Shown in pieces: positions 11,165 to 23,238 of a DNA stretch of 64,000 nucleotides; the stretch's first letter is position 1; each line of letters starts with the position of its first letter. The position numbers and the translations under genes were made by a program. The stretch is from Lentinus brumalis (lineage: Eukaryota; Basidiomycota; Agaricomycetes; Polyporales; Polyporaceae), in assembly GCA_001792895.1 (NCBI GenBank), contig MARA01000054.1:1-64000 (forward strand), in the 5' to 3' direction. Under the pieces are notes generated by a model. It worked only from the letters and a program-made list of their open reading frames with translations, did not search any database and was not told the DNA's origin.

Positions 11165-12914
11165 TCAAGTCTTTCGGTACCGCACGAGCCACTCCCAGTC
11201 CTCGTGTCCAGCAAAGTCGTCCACGGTACGGAAGGCGCGTTGCGCGGTCGACCAAGACAATGCTGACTCCTCCCCGTATCTGTCGCCCACGGGGTTCGGG
11301 AGTCTCCAGCGCATCGTGCTGTCGTAACCGAGCAGCTCGACGGTCCGCGGACACGCAGTGCTGAGTGCGTCGAACAGGTCCCAGCGTATGGGCCACCCAT
11401 TGACGAAGTGCACGTATCGAAGGCGCTTCCTCTTTCTGAACTGCAGCAATTATGATCATCAGTGGTCACGACAAGAGTGTGTAAGTCAATAAAAGTGGAA
11501 CTCACAAAGTCCGCGACAAGTGCTGGGCGGACGTGCTCCCCTACTCCTCTGATGTCCAATTTCACGAACAGGGCGGAGAGGCCGCGCGGAATGGTTCGGT
11601 TAAGCAAGGCGAAGTCTCGCATCGTGAAGTCCCATCGCCCGAGGTTGATTCCGAGAACCTCCAGGTGGGTTAAGGAAGGCAGCAGCTCGAATAGCCGTAC
11701 CAGGGGGCATGCGGCATCAGAGCTGAGTCCCTGGCCGGGGGACCAATTAATGCTGAGGTCCAGCCGCCTTAAGCCAGTCTTCTGCGCCAAGAACGGGACT
11801 AGGGCGTGAGCGTGAGCGATGGTGCGTTCAGGATATCGGTCATGAAGTAGCGAGATTTTGAACCCAGTCAGATGCGGCAGGGAGGATGGCCGAGAGCGTA
11901 GAGCATCGGCAATGGCGAGGTTCCAGGATTCCATCTGGCCCACGCCGACCGCGAAAGTGCGGAGCTGCGTGCAGTGATCTAGGATCGAAGTCAAGAACTG
12001 GGATGACTCGCCGTTGGGCCACATGTACTCAAGTTCGGTGAGGGCGGTCAATGACTGCACCGGGACTTCCCATCGGGAAACTGTCCCACAGGCAGAGAGG
12101 ACCCGGAGCGTTCTCAGGTTTGTCGCGATGATGGATGCTGGATACTGCTCGGAAGGGGTTTTGTCGAATGGATCCCAATGCGGATCAGTCTCCATATCGC
12201 CGCTCAGCCGTATAGTGTGCAGATTACACAAACGCGACAGGATTGGGGCAGCGGGATTGAGCACGCTGTTGGTCCCATCCGGCAAGGTCAGACTACCAGC
12301 TATGCAGTGAAGGCGAAGGGATACACATACGGAATAACCAGTTCCGTCAAGGGGGCTCCGCTGGCAATGATCGCTTCTACGGCCGCATCTGGAATACACG
12401 GTGAGTTGTGGCACCAGCGCAAAGACTGCAAGTTCGTCAGAACTTTGAGTGCCTCGACGAGGTCAGCTAGATGTTCTGCGGAGTCAGCACTGGAGCACTA
12501 GTCCCACGAATAGCCAACATCAACAGACATACCACAGCCTTCAGACTCTGATGAGATGAACGATGTAGCCCATACGGTGAGTGTTCTCACTGCAAGCGCG
12601 AGCTCCGGCGTGGCCGCGATGTGCTGCAAGAATTCTGAGGTACTCTGCGCAGCCTTCGTTCGTTCCACGCGGTTGATTTCGGGATCGACGGCGCGCGAAA
12701 GTTTGTACCATGGCTTGTTGTCTGCTGCGCAACCATATGTAACATAGATGTGACGGAAGACCAATGGCAGAGCGATGTCGTGGATCATCCGTGAAACTGA
12801 CAAGCATGTGCGGCAGTCCTGAGGAGGCAGTTCCTCGATGATAGACATCCATAGTTCGGCAGCGAACTGAGGAGGAAGCGGTACGCGTTGTTGCACCATC
12901 GTCAACAGAGACAA
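11165..12914 (-). CDS. F-box/leucine-rich-repeat protein (type 2)
   Basis: The N-terminal exon holds an F-box: FAAELWMSIIEELPPQDCR, then CLSVSRMIHDIALPLVF. A second exon around 12460-12350 includes LTNLQSLRWCHNSPCIPDAA, ending at a GTATGTG donor. A long LRR exon (about 12300-11510) follows, with LRTLRVLSACGTVSRWEVPV and LTHLEVLGINLG. The last exon ends with VDDFAGHEDWEWLVRY at a stop at 11165. It is closest to the gene at 23239-25045: same exon plan and the same motifs GAPLTE(L/V)VIP and VSRW(E/K)VPV. The start could be Met 12914 or Met 12899. I saw no frame break. It is probably an SCF adaptor; the partner is unknown. Confidence 0.8.
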
Positions 12915-13482
12915 CAGGGTGATGGAGGTTCAAGATAAAGATCAAGCAGTGAACAGCGAGAACCCGACTCAGACTGCTGACGTGTCCTTACAAGCGCTTC
13001 TTGGCACATCCCCGTCTTCGAGGCCTGAGGCCTGAGGTTTCGTGTGTCCTTTTAGTACGAGTCTCTGGTGCGGACGTTTGATCGTACACACTTCCGCCAG
13101 CAGTCCTGAAGCTCCGGTTAATGATATGATATGATCCGACTCGCCGGTAGTACATAAAAAGCACACAGAGACTGGTCAGTAGTTCCGGGTCAGTACTGGT
13201 GCTGTGATCATATAGAGCCCGGGAATCGCAAGGACGCACAACAAATGGGGGACAAAAGCTCGGCCCCAACAAGGCTCTACGTAAGATACCTCACAGCTCG
13301 AAGTAAGTAGCAATGTAGCATAGCAACTCGCAGCCGGCAGGACAGACAAAGGACACTGATGGACATCCTTCGCATGCATCGGGGTCTGCTGGTGGCCTTG
13401 TTCCGCATGTGAGATCATTCGGCATGGGATTTTGAGGTGACTCACCAACACACTGAGATGGCGCCGCTCTGAACAATCATTC
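12915..13482. other. No gene recognised
   Basis: Upstream flank of the type 2 F-box gene. Short minus-strand frames at 13176-13451 have no domain features I can support. Confidence 0.35.
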
Positions 13483-13880
13483 CTGATCGCCGCATCCGAA
13501 GTCTTCCACTATGCAAAACCTAACCTGACCTTCCTAGAGGGCCATACGTGAGACGGGTTGTCGAGACCTGCGCTTGCTTCTTGAAGTGTTTCGGCGATGG
13601 GCCACTTGCGCGCTGTCGAAGAGCAGCAGCATGCCGCACTCGCTGCGCGGACGGTGCAGTGCGAGGACCTCAAGACGCTTGCACTTGGGCAGATACGGCC
13701 GCGCGGTATCTGTGAACCTGTTCAAGTTGGTCAGTCAGCGAAAACGCTCGTCAGTAGTGGAGGCGTGTTGACTCACGGCACGGAGAGCTCGCGCGGGACT
13801 GGACCGGACGACTGTGCGAGAGCTTTTAAGACGATTGCTGTCGGGTCATCGAGAGGATTCAAACACAAGAACACTTAAAC
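13483..13880 (-). pseudogene. Eroded F-box/LRR gene remnant
   Basis: Minus-strand fragments match pieces of the type 1 F-box/LRR genes. Near 13780-13860 there is ALAQSSGPVPRELSVP, like ALAHSSGHVLRELSLP in the gene at 15684. At 13610-13690 there is KRLEVLALHRPRSECGMLLL followed by FDSAQV. Near 13490-13535 there is a damaged copy of the C-terminal KVRFCTAEDFGCADWEW block with an in-frame stop. The F-box exon and most of the leucine-rich part are missing. This is a decayed, internally deleted duplicate. Confidence 0.7.
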
Positions 13881-14299
13881 GGCAAAGAGTACGAGTGTCA
13901 AAGGCGGGAGATCGGCCACATCGAGGAAGGGAGGTTACCAGTCGGTTAGTATCGAAGTCATTCCCACGGTTTATCATCTTGTCGGAGTAAGTAGCGCGCG
14001 TTGAGTGCTACTTTCCTCGATACATCCTCCTCCTCCTACTCCTCCTCCTAGGTGCATGCACTGGCGGGCTTCAGCCAGGGAGGTTGCCCGGTGAGTTAGG
14101 CAACCTAAGTTTCTGTCATTCATCCCCTGTTTGTGGAGCTACCCGTGGGCCGTGCTTGCGCACCGGCAGGTCACGGACGCGGTCGCATTAAGTACGCAAG
14201 CCTTTTGAATCTTGGTGTGGGTTTGCTCCCGGGTCTCCCGAGTGATTCAAACGTCTAACTCCTCCCCGAATAGTCAGCTTACCTGCAGTTTACTGTTTG
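13881..14299. other. Flanking region with CTC-rich tract
   Basis: Contains an imperfect (CTC/TCC)n tract at about 14020-14052 and nothing I can call a gene. It may include a 5' exon of the broken gene that follows. Confidence 0.3.
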
Positions 14300-15319
14300 A
14301 ATCCGGCGCCATGGATACCCGTGCCTAAGTCGGCCTCGAGCCGTCCGAGGAGTCCAAGGGCAACGAAGCTTCCTTCGGTGCCGCACGTCACGTCGCGGGC
14401 GTCGGTGCTCTCGTTGGTGACCGTAGTGATGAGGGATTCGCGCGCTTCCCTGAGGGGCGTTAGAGTTCTCTTAAACGTCGTGCGTACCTCCGGTTTGCCT
14501 CTGTCGGTACAGTATTACGATCTCGCGACGACCAGGGCAAGCAAGCCGTCAAGCCCTCCATGACCAGCGAGAAGGCTCCGGTACCATCGACCAAGGACAC
14601 CATGCCGCGAAGCAGGAGGTGCATCCAAGCGACAACAAGGATCTTCCGAACAAGGTGAGCGTCGTCTTCCTTACTGTTTGATCACTCGAACGGACGGGCG
14701 AGAATTATGCGGGACTACCCGGGGATCCTGGCATCGGTCGCATCGCGGCTGCGACCCAGGGTGGCGAAGTCGGGCGTGGCGAGGAGGTCCACAGTACGCT
14801 CCACGCCACCCTCCGGCCTCGGGCAGATGCACTAGGTGGTAAACGCGCGTGGTGAGATAATGTTCCTCTGAATGGAGAGCGCGCTCGAGCAGAGCTCGAT
14901 GCTGACGCGGACGATGGTGATTATCCCCTCGTGCTGATTTATGCAATCATGCGTTGCCCGCTAGTCTCGCTTTCGCTTTCGTTGTCGGAGTCGAGTCTAG
15001 ATCATCAATACATGTGCTGACTTCTCCCTCCCTTGCAGGGCGCTGGCTACGACACCGACTACCACTCAGCCCATATTAACCCGCCCGACGAGCAGTACAA
15101 GGACCCCTCCGACGACGCCCCTGAGGGCGCAGAGAGCCTCGGTACGATGCTGCCGGCTCACCCAAGCAGCAGCGTCAGCCGAATGCCACGGCTGCGAGCG
15201 GCCAGCAGAAGGAGAAGGAGAGTGAGGCGAAGGTGCTTACTGGGAAGTTCGAGGGCAAGCACGAGAAGGTTCAGCAAGGCCAGCGCATGAAGAGCGGGAA
15301 GGCGAAGGCGGGGCAGTAA
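14300..15319 (+). pseudogene. Broken low-complexity fungal protein gene
   Basis: Pieces of one plus-strand gene. About 14330-14460 reads KGNEASFGAARHVAGVGALV then GDRSDEGFARFPE, between in-frame stops. Then comes QGHHAAKQEVHPSDNKDLPN with a GTGAGC donor at about 14655. After a long intron ending GCAG at about 15038 comes AGYDTDYHSAHINPPDEQ. The frame then shifts by one base, and the tail (YDAAGSPKQQRQ... to KAKAGQ) ends at a TAA at 15317-15319. One extra G in the GGG near 15125 would join the last two parts. The gene type (Gly/His/Lys-rich, GYDTDYH motif) is familiar from basidiomycetes, but I know no function. The upstream stops suggest real damage beyond that single base. Confidence 0.5.
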
Positions 15320-15683
15320 CCATCTCCGCTCTGGCCGTCGAAAGGGACTCGATATCCTGATGGACTTCTACGTGTACTTTTGGATAGGTTAGCTTCGCTC
15401 TGGGGGCGCGTCGTGCGATGAACGTTCCTTGTGATGGTCAACATACTATGTAAGTATATTACTTATGTATGGCTTCTTAGCGTGCACGCATACAGACCGT
15501 GGGAAACGTGTCGGTATTGATCGGCTCTCAGCGGGATTAACCTCTTGTGAGTTGACTTTCTTCAAGTCGTCGACCGCGGTCTTGCCATCTGACTCACTTG
15601 TCACATCGACGTTCGTACGCACTCTCGTTTCCATGCATTCTGATGTTCAAATTTTCCACCAGATAAGTACGACTGGCGAGAAC

Positions 15684-17385
15684 ATGACGACCCCTGCCGG
15701 CGCCCCTCGAAGTGAACCAAAAGACTCGCTCAGGCTGCCGCCAGAAGTCTGGCGACTGGTGGTTGAACATCTGTCCAGGGAAGATGCGAGGAGCTTGCTC
15801 TCCGTCTGCACTCTCTTCCACGAGCTGGCTGTCCCATCTGTCTTTTCCCACGTCACCGTCCGCTTCGGGCTATGGCCCCCTCACGACTGGAGTGCCGACG
15901 AAAATGACGACACGCAACAGTCGAAAGAGCTCAGGAGAAGAAGTGAGCTGAGCACTTGCGAGCTGTTGTTCCACATTTTGCGCACGCCGAGCTTCGCACG
16001 GGTCGTCAAGAAGCTGTCCGTCCGCGCCTATGGCGAGGAGGACGTGTTCGAGTTATGTAGGTAACCAGTGCTGTATCGAGCTTCGTCACACACACATTTG
16101 ACGCACGACTGCATCTAGATGCGCTGAAGGAGGCGATACTGGTGATGACCAATATCGCTTCCTTCTGCTGGGAGGGCCGCCGTCCTCTTCCGACCGCGTT
16201 GGTTCTCGACGCACTCGCGCACTCGTCAGGCCACGTCCTTCGCGAGCTCTCCTTGCCGTGAGTATCCATACGCATCACCTGCACATTGACCTTCTGGCTC
16301 ACTACTTCATCGACAGGTCCACAGTTAGCACGTGGTCCTATGCAGCGAAGTTGCAGCCTCTCCAGGCTCTCACGCTACACCGTCCGGACGACGAATGCGA
16401 CGCCCTGCTGCTCTCTGGCAGCGCGCAAGTGCCCATCGCCGCAGCAGTAGAGGCCAACGAAGAAACACTTACGCGCTTGACGTTGTACGGTGACGGCATC
16501 TGGGACTGCCCGCTCCGCTCCCTCCTCCGCCTCCAGGAACTTGAGCTCATCCTGCCGATATCGCTGAACGGGTTCGAGCACGTCATGGCGCAGTGCGCGG
16601 AGCTCCGCTATTTAACGCTGGACCTTAAATCGGGCTCCCGCCACTTCGTTCGGATGGTCCAGGCGCACCCCACGACTCTGCCCCTCCTCACGGCATTCAA
16701 GCTGCTCGGTACCAATGCTGATGACGCAGGATCCATTGCCCTGGCGGACTTCCTGCGGGACAAGAAGAATCTGCGGATGCTGGATTTCGGGTGGCTTAGA
16801 AACGAGGAAGTGGTCGAGGACGGTCCGGAGGGCGGTTTGCCGTTACCTCTTCTGGAGGTGTTACCGCAGCCCCCCGCTCTGGAAGTCCTCGGATTGACCG
16901 TGGCGCGTAACCGCCTCACGCCCGCGACCATCCGCTTCCTCGCGCAGTATATCCCCCTCAGCTCTCGGCCCTTATGCTCCGCTTGGAAAGCCGCGTGTTC
17001 TTTGAGGTAAACGGGGCGGCTGAGGAGTGGACCAATCTGGTGCGTCACGTTCTCGTCTGCAACACGCAAAGCTCGACTCACATGCGGCGATACGTGGCTG
17101 CAGGTCGCCAAGCTCACCTCGCTGCGGTATCTGCACGTCCTGAACAAAGCGCTGCTCGGGGATGTCAAAAGGAAGCTCCTCGAGAACCACCCACGGTCGC
17201 TGGAGCTCTTCGGGTACGGCTGTGACATGCGCTGGATCGGGCGCGATCTCAGCGGACATGGCAGCCCCAAAGATCTGCCTCCGTGGCCCTTGGCGAAGGT
17301 CACATTCTGCACCGCCGAAGACTTCGGCTGTGCGGAGTGGGAGTGGCTGTTCCGGTACCACTGTCTCGACGCGTTGGTGAGCTAG
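15684..17385 (+). CDS. F-box/leucine-rich-repeat protein (type 1), frameshifted
   Basis: Exon 1 from Met 15684 carries the F-box (LPPEVWRLVVEHLSREDAR, then SVCTLFHELAVPSVF) and HILRTPSFARVVKKLSVRAY. After a short intron ending ATCTAG, exon 2 reads ALKEAILVMTNIASFCWEG and ends LRELSLP at a GTGAGT donor near 16259. The LRR exon contains LTRLTLYGDGIWDCPLRSLL. Another intron (GTGCGT...TGCAG, about 17040-17103) precedes the last exon, which ends with TFCTAEDFGCAEWEWLFRY at a TAG at 17383-17385. At 16951-16955 a run of five C puts the frame off by one: six C would continue into LSALMLRLESRVFFEVNG. Otherwise it is intact. Probably an SCF substrate adaptor. Confidence 0.75.
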
Positions 17386-18533
17386 AATCATTGTGTGTTG
17401 TTCCACGCGGGTGCGCGATCTCATGCTAATTTACCAGGCACTTTGATCAATACGATATACTAGTTTAGTACATTGCGGAGACCGAGCAATCAGCGCATAG
17501 CTGGTAATTTTGTCGCGTGGGTCATAAAACCGAGACGTCGCACAGCGGCGTATCCAATGCACAATGCAGTGCTCCAAGCTGAAGTCGGTCCTGCACGAGA
17601 CATGAACGCTTAGTCACTGTTCCTTCTCCGCACAAGTACGTACTCGTCAATTCCCGTCTTTGAAGTGACTCCTCTCCTCTATTTCAAGGGACCGTCCCTC
17701 GTGAACTTCTCTCCGCACCACCGATAATTCGGACATCGCACGAGCGACGTCCAAATTTCTACCGGTATTTTCCACCACCGTACGACAAACGTACCCTTCC
17801 AACCGACTCGACGGAAGCTCTACGACGGTCTTCTTATTCCGACCGTCTGGGGACGTACGACATGCCTCCAGGTGTTGACCACGCGGTACGACGATGACAC
17901 TGGCAAAACAAATCCTTCGGTCTGATTGGCAAAGTGCAGGTGTTTGTCAACTTTCGAGTGTCTGCACCCAATCTCTCCGAGTCTCGTCGAACGGCAGTCT
18001 TCGTACCGATCACGTCTGTGCAGGTGAGTAGTAGGTAGTCGGTGTTTATTCTGTCGTTAGCCCTGGATTGCGCTGACAGACCTCACGACAGATATTCGCC
18101 CTCGAGGCCAGCCTGAGCGGAGACAAGGGATGTCGGACCTCCGTTAGCGCGATGGCGGCCGAGCTGTCTTCAAGGGATGCTCAGAGACCTGTCACTTCAT
18201 CTCCTGGCCTGACGCATCCGGGACCGGTTGACGGCGGTGTCCATCACTTCCCGGTCAACGCGAGCACACACGACTCGCTCGTGGTCATATCGCACGAAGA
18301 CACGGACAAGAGGAGGCAAGATGGTTGGGAGTGGAGGAGAGGTTTGGCTCGGCGGCAGGGAGGACCGTGGGAGTCGCGACATGGTCAACTTCGGGCTCAC
18401 TGGCGCTCACTCGAGGCTTTCCACAACCACCTTCTACCACTACGCACACCCATCGTCACCACCATAAAAGTATGCCTTCTCCACTTCACGCAGACTTTGA
18501 CTGATACTCCTATCAGCTTGCGCAGCTTGTCCT
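17386..18533. other. Intergenic region, possible unassigned exons
   Basis: About 1.15 kb between two plus-strand F-box genes. A plus-strand stretch around 17920-18020 ends at a GTGAGT-like donor, and an exon-like frame (18104-18320, containing MAAELSSRDAQRPVTSSPG) follows a CGACAG acceptor. These could be part of an unrecognised gene or 5' exons of the F-box gene downstream. I see no domain. Confidence 0.3.
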
Positions 18534-20308
18534 ATGATAACTCGCGAGTCATCTTCACAAGGCGGGTGCGAGTGGTTGCCGCGAAATACCACGAAGCCGA
18601 CTTCCAAAGACAGCCTTGCGGGGGATCTCCCACCAGAAGTCTTGGGTATGGTCGTTTGGTACCTCTCCGATGAAGACAAACGGAGTTTTTCTTCGGTGTG
18701 CCGTTACTTTCGAGACCTGACCATCCCTGTCCTATTCTCCCACCTCACCGTTCGTTTTGGGTCCTGGACACCTGGCCCGCCCAAACCCTACATCAATTTG
18801 GAAGGCCCTCTACCTCATTACACGTTGAAGGACCAACACGCTGAGCTTACTCGTATCAACATGGACACATGCGGGATGTTGCGCCATATGCACGACAATC
18901 CGAGCTTCGCGAGGGTCGTCAAGAAGCTGACCATCTACGCGTACTATATACCTGGACGGTCTTGTGCTGATGAGTTGCGTGAGTGGCATCTTGTCCTGTG
19001 ACGACTTGAACATGGGAGTTACCGAGTGAACGCGAACGTTCATTTGCACAGTCATCTTGAAACAGGCCATACAGGCGATGTCAAACATCACTTCCTTCCG
19101 TTGGGAGGGCCGCTGTCCCCTTCCGAGCGCCGCTGTACTGGCCGCCCTCGCGAACTCGTCGGGACATGGTCTACGCGAGCTTCACCTACCGTGAGTGGCC
19201 GTTTATAACTCACTCGGCTGACTTGGTAGCTGACAGATTGGCTAACAGCTCCTCCGACGATACTCGGGCGTGCCTGACCAACTTCAAGCAGCTTCATACG
19301 ATCGCATTGCGCAGTCCGCACGATGTCGACAACGAGTTCTGTCGGAGGACGACTCACAGGTTCGCGTTTGCGCCGGAGTAGAGGCGAACCAAGAGACTTT
19401 GGTCCGACTCACGCTGCACGGGACCGCCCTCTTAAGATGCCCAGTCCGGTCCCTTCTGGGCCTCCAGGAACTCGAGATTTATCTCCCCCACTCAATAGTA
19501 GGCCTCGAGTCTATCTTTGACCACTGCACCAATCTCCGATATGTCACCTTAGACCTCCACGCGGACGAGTGCCCGCAATTCATGGAGCTGCTCACAAGGA
19601 AGCCGGGGCCTGGCCGCAACTCACTGGGTTCAAGCTGTTTTATGATAGCTTTTGGTATCTCCGGATGCTTACGCATGCGCAACTCGCCGTCCTGGTGAAT
19701 TTCCTGAAGGGCAAGAAGAAGTTGAGGATGCTGGATCTCGCCAACGTTGACTTGGAGGAAGGCACACCGTCTCCTCTACTCGAGGAATTGCGCGACTTCA
19801 CTGCCCTCAAGGTTCTTGGACTCAACATGCGACGCTTCCGCTTCACCCTAGAGGATATTTCGGCATTGTGTACACGCCAGCTCTCAGCGCTTCTGATTAA
19901 GCAAGTTGTGGACTGGGACATTTATCGGTGGAATGAGATGGTGTGTCTCGTCATGGTCACGTAACCTGCATTCGACGCTAACAACCTCCTGATCTACAGT
20001 TTGCGAGGTTGACCTCCGTTCGGTACCTCCACATCATCGACACGGGATTGACAGTAGATTGCAGACGATGGCTGCTCAAACACCCGAATTCTCTCGAGCT
20101 TGTCGGGTTCAACACGGAATTGTGCTGGCTTAAACACGACTCCGAGCGGGACGTCCCATATTATCTGCCACCTTGGCCGCCCTCGAAGGCCACGTTCGCT
20201 ACTACGGACGACTTCGGTTGCAAGGACTGGGAGTGGTTGTTCCGGTACCACGCTCGGAGAAGTTTTGAGTGCGCTCATCCTTTCTCTCATGACATTGCAG
20301 TCCACTGA
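18534..20308 (+). CDS. F-box/leucine-rich-repeat protein (type 1), two frame breaks
   Basis: Exon 1 carries the F-box: LPPEVLGMVVWYLSDEDKR, then SVCRYFRDLTIPVLF, then DNPSFARVVKKLTIYAYY. A GTGAGT intron (about 18980-19050) leads to LKQAIQAMSNITSFRWEG and LRELHLP. The LRR part includes VEANQETLVRLTLHG, LLGLQELEIYLP and KKKLRMLDLANVDLEEGTP. The last exon starts after CTACAG near 20000 and ends with ATTDDFGCKDWEWLFRYH and a TGA at 20306-20308. The frame is broken twice: near 19335, with no homopolymer, and near 19605, where GGGG should be GGGGG to join KPG to AWPQLTGFKL. With two breaks it may be a recent pseudogene or a gene with consensus errors. Confidence 0.65.
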
Positions 20309-20915
20309 TCACGCCGAGTACCTTCAGCAAACCTGCTTCCATGCTTGGATGACGGACGATTGGGACCTCAGGCTGATGCAGGTGCATCTGGTCGAAATCG
20401 GGCCGTCATGACACCGCTATGAATATATGTAGTACTGTATGTAGCGGAAGATCGGTGCGCGGGCAAGTGGATGGAAGGGTTCGTCGAGGTCGTAGGGACA
20501 GAACCGATGTCTTCTTGTTTACGGAGGAGGCCCAGCATGCGAGAGTCGATCGTCGACATGTCATTGCGGCCGGTAGCTCGCGCGAGACGTGCCCATTTCT
20601 GATCTACCAGAGACTAGGCTGACGTATCTGGGACGCGCTACTTGATACCTCTACGGTGCAGTATATTGAAGCTCCAGGCTCCAGCCTTATACTCAGCAAT
20701 ATAACGAAGCATGTGAGCGATGATGTTGAAGCAAAGCGCCGATTCAAGAGCCATCGCGTAAAGCGGACGACAGCGTCAGACAGAGTCTCTACCTATCACG
20801 AAACGCAGCACGTTATTGATGTCTAGGCCGGCGCAGCTCGAATTACCGGCCACAAAGCGCTACCAAGACAACCCTGCTACCGGCCTCAATCCTTATTCGA
20901 GGACGTGAGCAGTTT
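20309..20915. other. Convergent intergenic region
   Basis: Lies between the 3' ends of two convergent F-box genes. No gene signal on either strand. Confidence 0.4.
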
Positions 20916-22663
20916 CTAGAGACAAGTCAGATCGCATTCGAGTATCACGACGCGTGCAGAAGACCCACTGAACATAGACGCATTATGGCCACGAAGCAGC
21001 CACTCCCAGTCCGGGTCGCCGAAGTCCTCAGCAGCCCTGAACCACACCTTCGCGAGAGACCACGGCTCTGAATACGAATGCGTATGCGCGTCGTCTCCGT
21101 CTCGCGACTCAGAGTCAGACTCGGATAGTCTCTCGACCGAACGGATCTTCCAGCCGTGGCCGACGAGCTCGAGCGACGGCGGGCGATGCTCGAGGAGCTC
21201 GGCGGAGATGTCTGCGTCGCGCTCTGTTTCGGGGAGGACGTGGAAGTACCGCAGCGCAGTACGTTTCTGAAGCTGGATGGTAACATATCAGCACCTGCTA
21301 GAGTAACAGCTCGGGCAGTGAGAGACGTGAGGACGCACCAGACGGGCCCAGGCGGCTTTTGAGACGAAGCTTTCTTCCATCCCGTCCCATATCAGGAGTG
21401 CCGTGAGGCCGGCCGGAAGAGCCTTGTCCAGCTTTTCGTGGCGCTCTTCGGTCCAGTCGTAGCACCACAGATCAAGGCCGAGTACTTCCAGGCGAGGTAG
21501 CCTGGGCAGGAGATCCAGTAGTTCCATGCGCACGTCGCAGGTCATTACGTTCAGCCGCCTCAGATGCTTTTTCGCAACGATGAACTCTGTGAAGTGTGCG
21601 ACTGGGATGTAGTACCGAGCACTGATGTCGAGTGACTCCAGGAGGGGAGCGCTGTTGGATGCGCATCGAAGGGGGCAACGTGACGATGCTCGACTGAGAC
21701 GAGCACGAGGGATCGGAGGCGAGGAAAGTGCGTTAGAACGATGTTGATGTTGACTTCGCGCCCGTGAAGATAGGTCAGCTCTACCTCCACGAGATTGCTG
21801 AGAGCGGCTGGATCGAACCAAGTGAAGTCGGGCACTCGGATGCGCTGCAGCGTCTTAGTGCCGGCGTCTGCTAGAGCGCGCACGGTATGGGTAGACTTCC
21901 CGAGGTTAGAGTCTGGAGGGGGAGGATATGGCTCTAGATCTGTCTCGCGGATGCGTCCAATGATAATGCTCTTCAGCGACAAGGTGGCTTTCAATTGTCT
22001 TGTGTCTAAGTTCCAACTGAAGGATGGGATTCAGTATGCTGTGAGAGTGAATTCGACTGATTGTTCCTACCCAGCGGGGAGGCGGATGTGTCTCAATGTC
22101 TCCGCAGATCCCGCTGCGAGCGCATCAAACAATTCTACGCTGAGTACTGGACGGTCCCCGAAATAGGCAAACGATTCAAGAGCGGTAAGACACCTGAGGG
22201 CGTCGACTAGAGGTCCCAGTAATCGGGCCAAGCAGCGTCAGCATCTTCAAGGTTCATGGTGCATGAACGAGCATAACAATCACGTACCAAGCAACCCGGA
22301 TATGCCACGGCTACAAACCTCGTGTTTGCAGCAGAACGCGCCAACGTTCACCGCTCTCACCTGCCCGGCAAAATGCGCATCGCTAGAAATGCGATGAAGC
22401 ATTTCCAGGCTGACCTGCTGTCTGCGGTGCGAGTCGGGCGTGGAGACAGGCGGTAAGTAGATACCATCCAACGCGTGAGGATCCAACTGAAGAGGATCGT
22501 GGGCTTCATACCAGGATCCGAGGAAGAGGTCGACTGTCCGGAAGAGGTGAGGGAGCGCAATGTCGTGCAAAACACCGCAAACCAGGAGACAGGTACGCTT
22601 ATCAGCGTTGCGTAGAAACGAGACTATAACTCTCCAGAGTTCGATGGGAAGTCCACGAGACAT
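20916..22663 (-). CDS. F-box/leucine-rich-repeat protein (divergent type)
   Basis: Starts MSRGLPIELWRVIVSFL at 22663; the F-box continues with CLLVCGVLHDIALPHLF. Downstream coding pieces read LTALESFAYFGDRPVLSVEL, then LSLKSIIIGRIRETDLEPYP, then LLESLDISARYYIPVAHF and LPRLEVLGLDLWCYDWTEER. The last exon (from about 21266) contains SLELVGHGWKIRSVERL and ends with VWFRAAEDFGDPDWEWLLR, with a stop at 20916-20918. The frame is off by one near 21650, where the minus strand has CCCC; five C would join HPTALP to LLESLDI. It shares the C-terminal DWEWL signature with the other five genes, but its middle is the least similar. It is divergently arranged with the F-box gene to its left and lies upstream of another minus-strand member. 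Confidence 0.7.
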
Positions 22664-23238
22664 GGCGGGGCCAGACTCGGATGTCGAAGACGATGGGAAG
22701 ATAGACGCACGACTACCGTGTTCAGGCTCGTCAGAACTTAGTATGAGAAGGAGGAGGAGATGCCGGCGCCGAGCGGTGGTAGTGATAGTGGTGGTTGAGT
22801 GTCTGGACCCTCACGCGCTTAGGAGAAGGAGGGAGTGGCGGTGTGGTTCGACACCGCAATCTGACCAGCGATATAACATGACTCATCAAGCGCTCTCGTT
22901 TCTCGGAGTGTGGTTTACTTACTCTCCCCTCACCATCGCCTTAATAGTGCTCTGATGTGAGACCTCGCTCACCAACCAGGTTCCTAAACGAATGGGACCT
23001 ATGGCAAATGATCTGTCCAATAGGAGATGAAGTGGAACTCGTCGGAACAGACATTGTCAAAATGGAGCAGCGACACTACTTATAGATAGCTATATAGGTG
23101 AGGGAGGATGCGAGTGGTTTACACGGGATGAGACGAAAGTATCGGCAAGTCAGACCGAGGGATCTGTGACCGTATCCGAGGTGGGAGGTCGCGGTGGGTC
23201 GCGGCGGCGCAGTGCGGGTGAGGGGATGTGCGGCATGA
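22664..23238. other. Intergenic region upstream of F-box gene
   Basis: Promoter side of the minus-strand gene starting at 22663. Contains GGAGGAGGAG-type purine runs near 22745-22760. No gene recognised. Confidence 0.35.

Noticed and set aside
20309..20915. Possible short gene between convergent F-box genes
   Set aside because: No frame with splice support or domain character on either strand.
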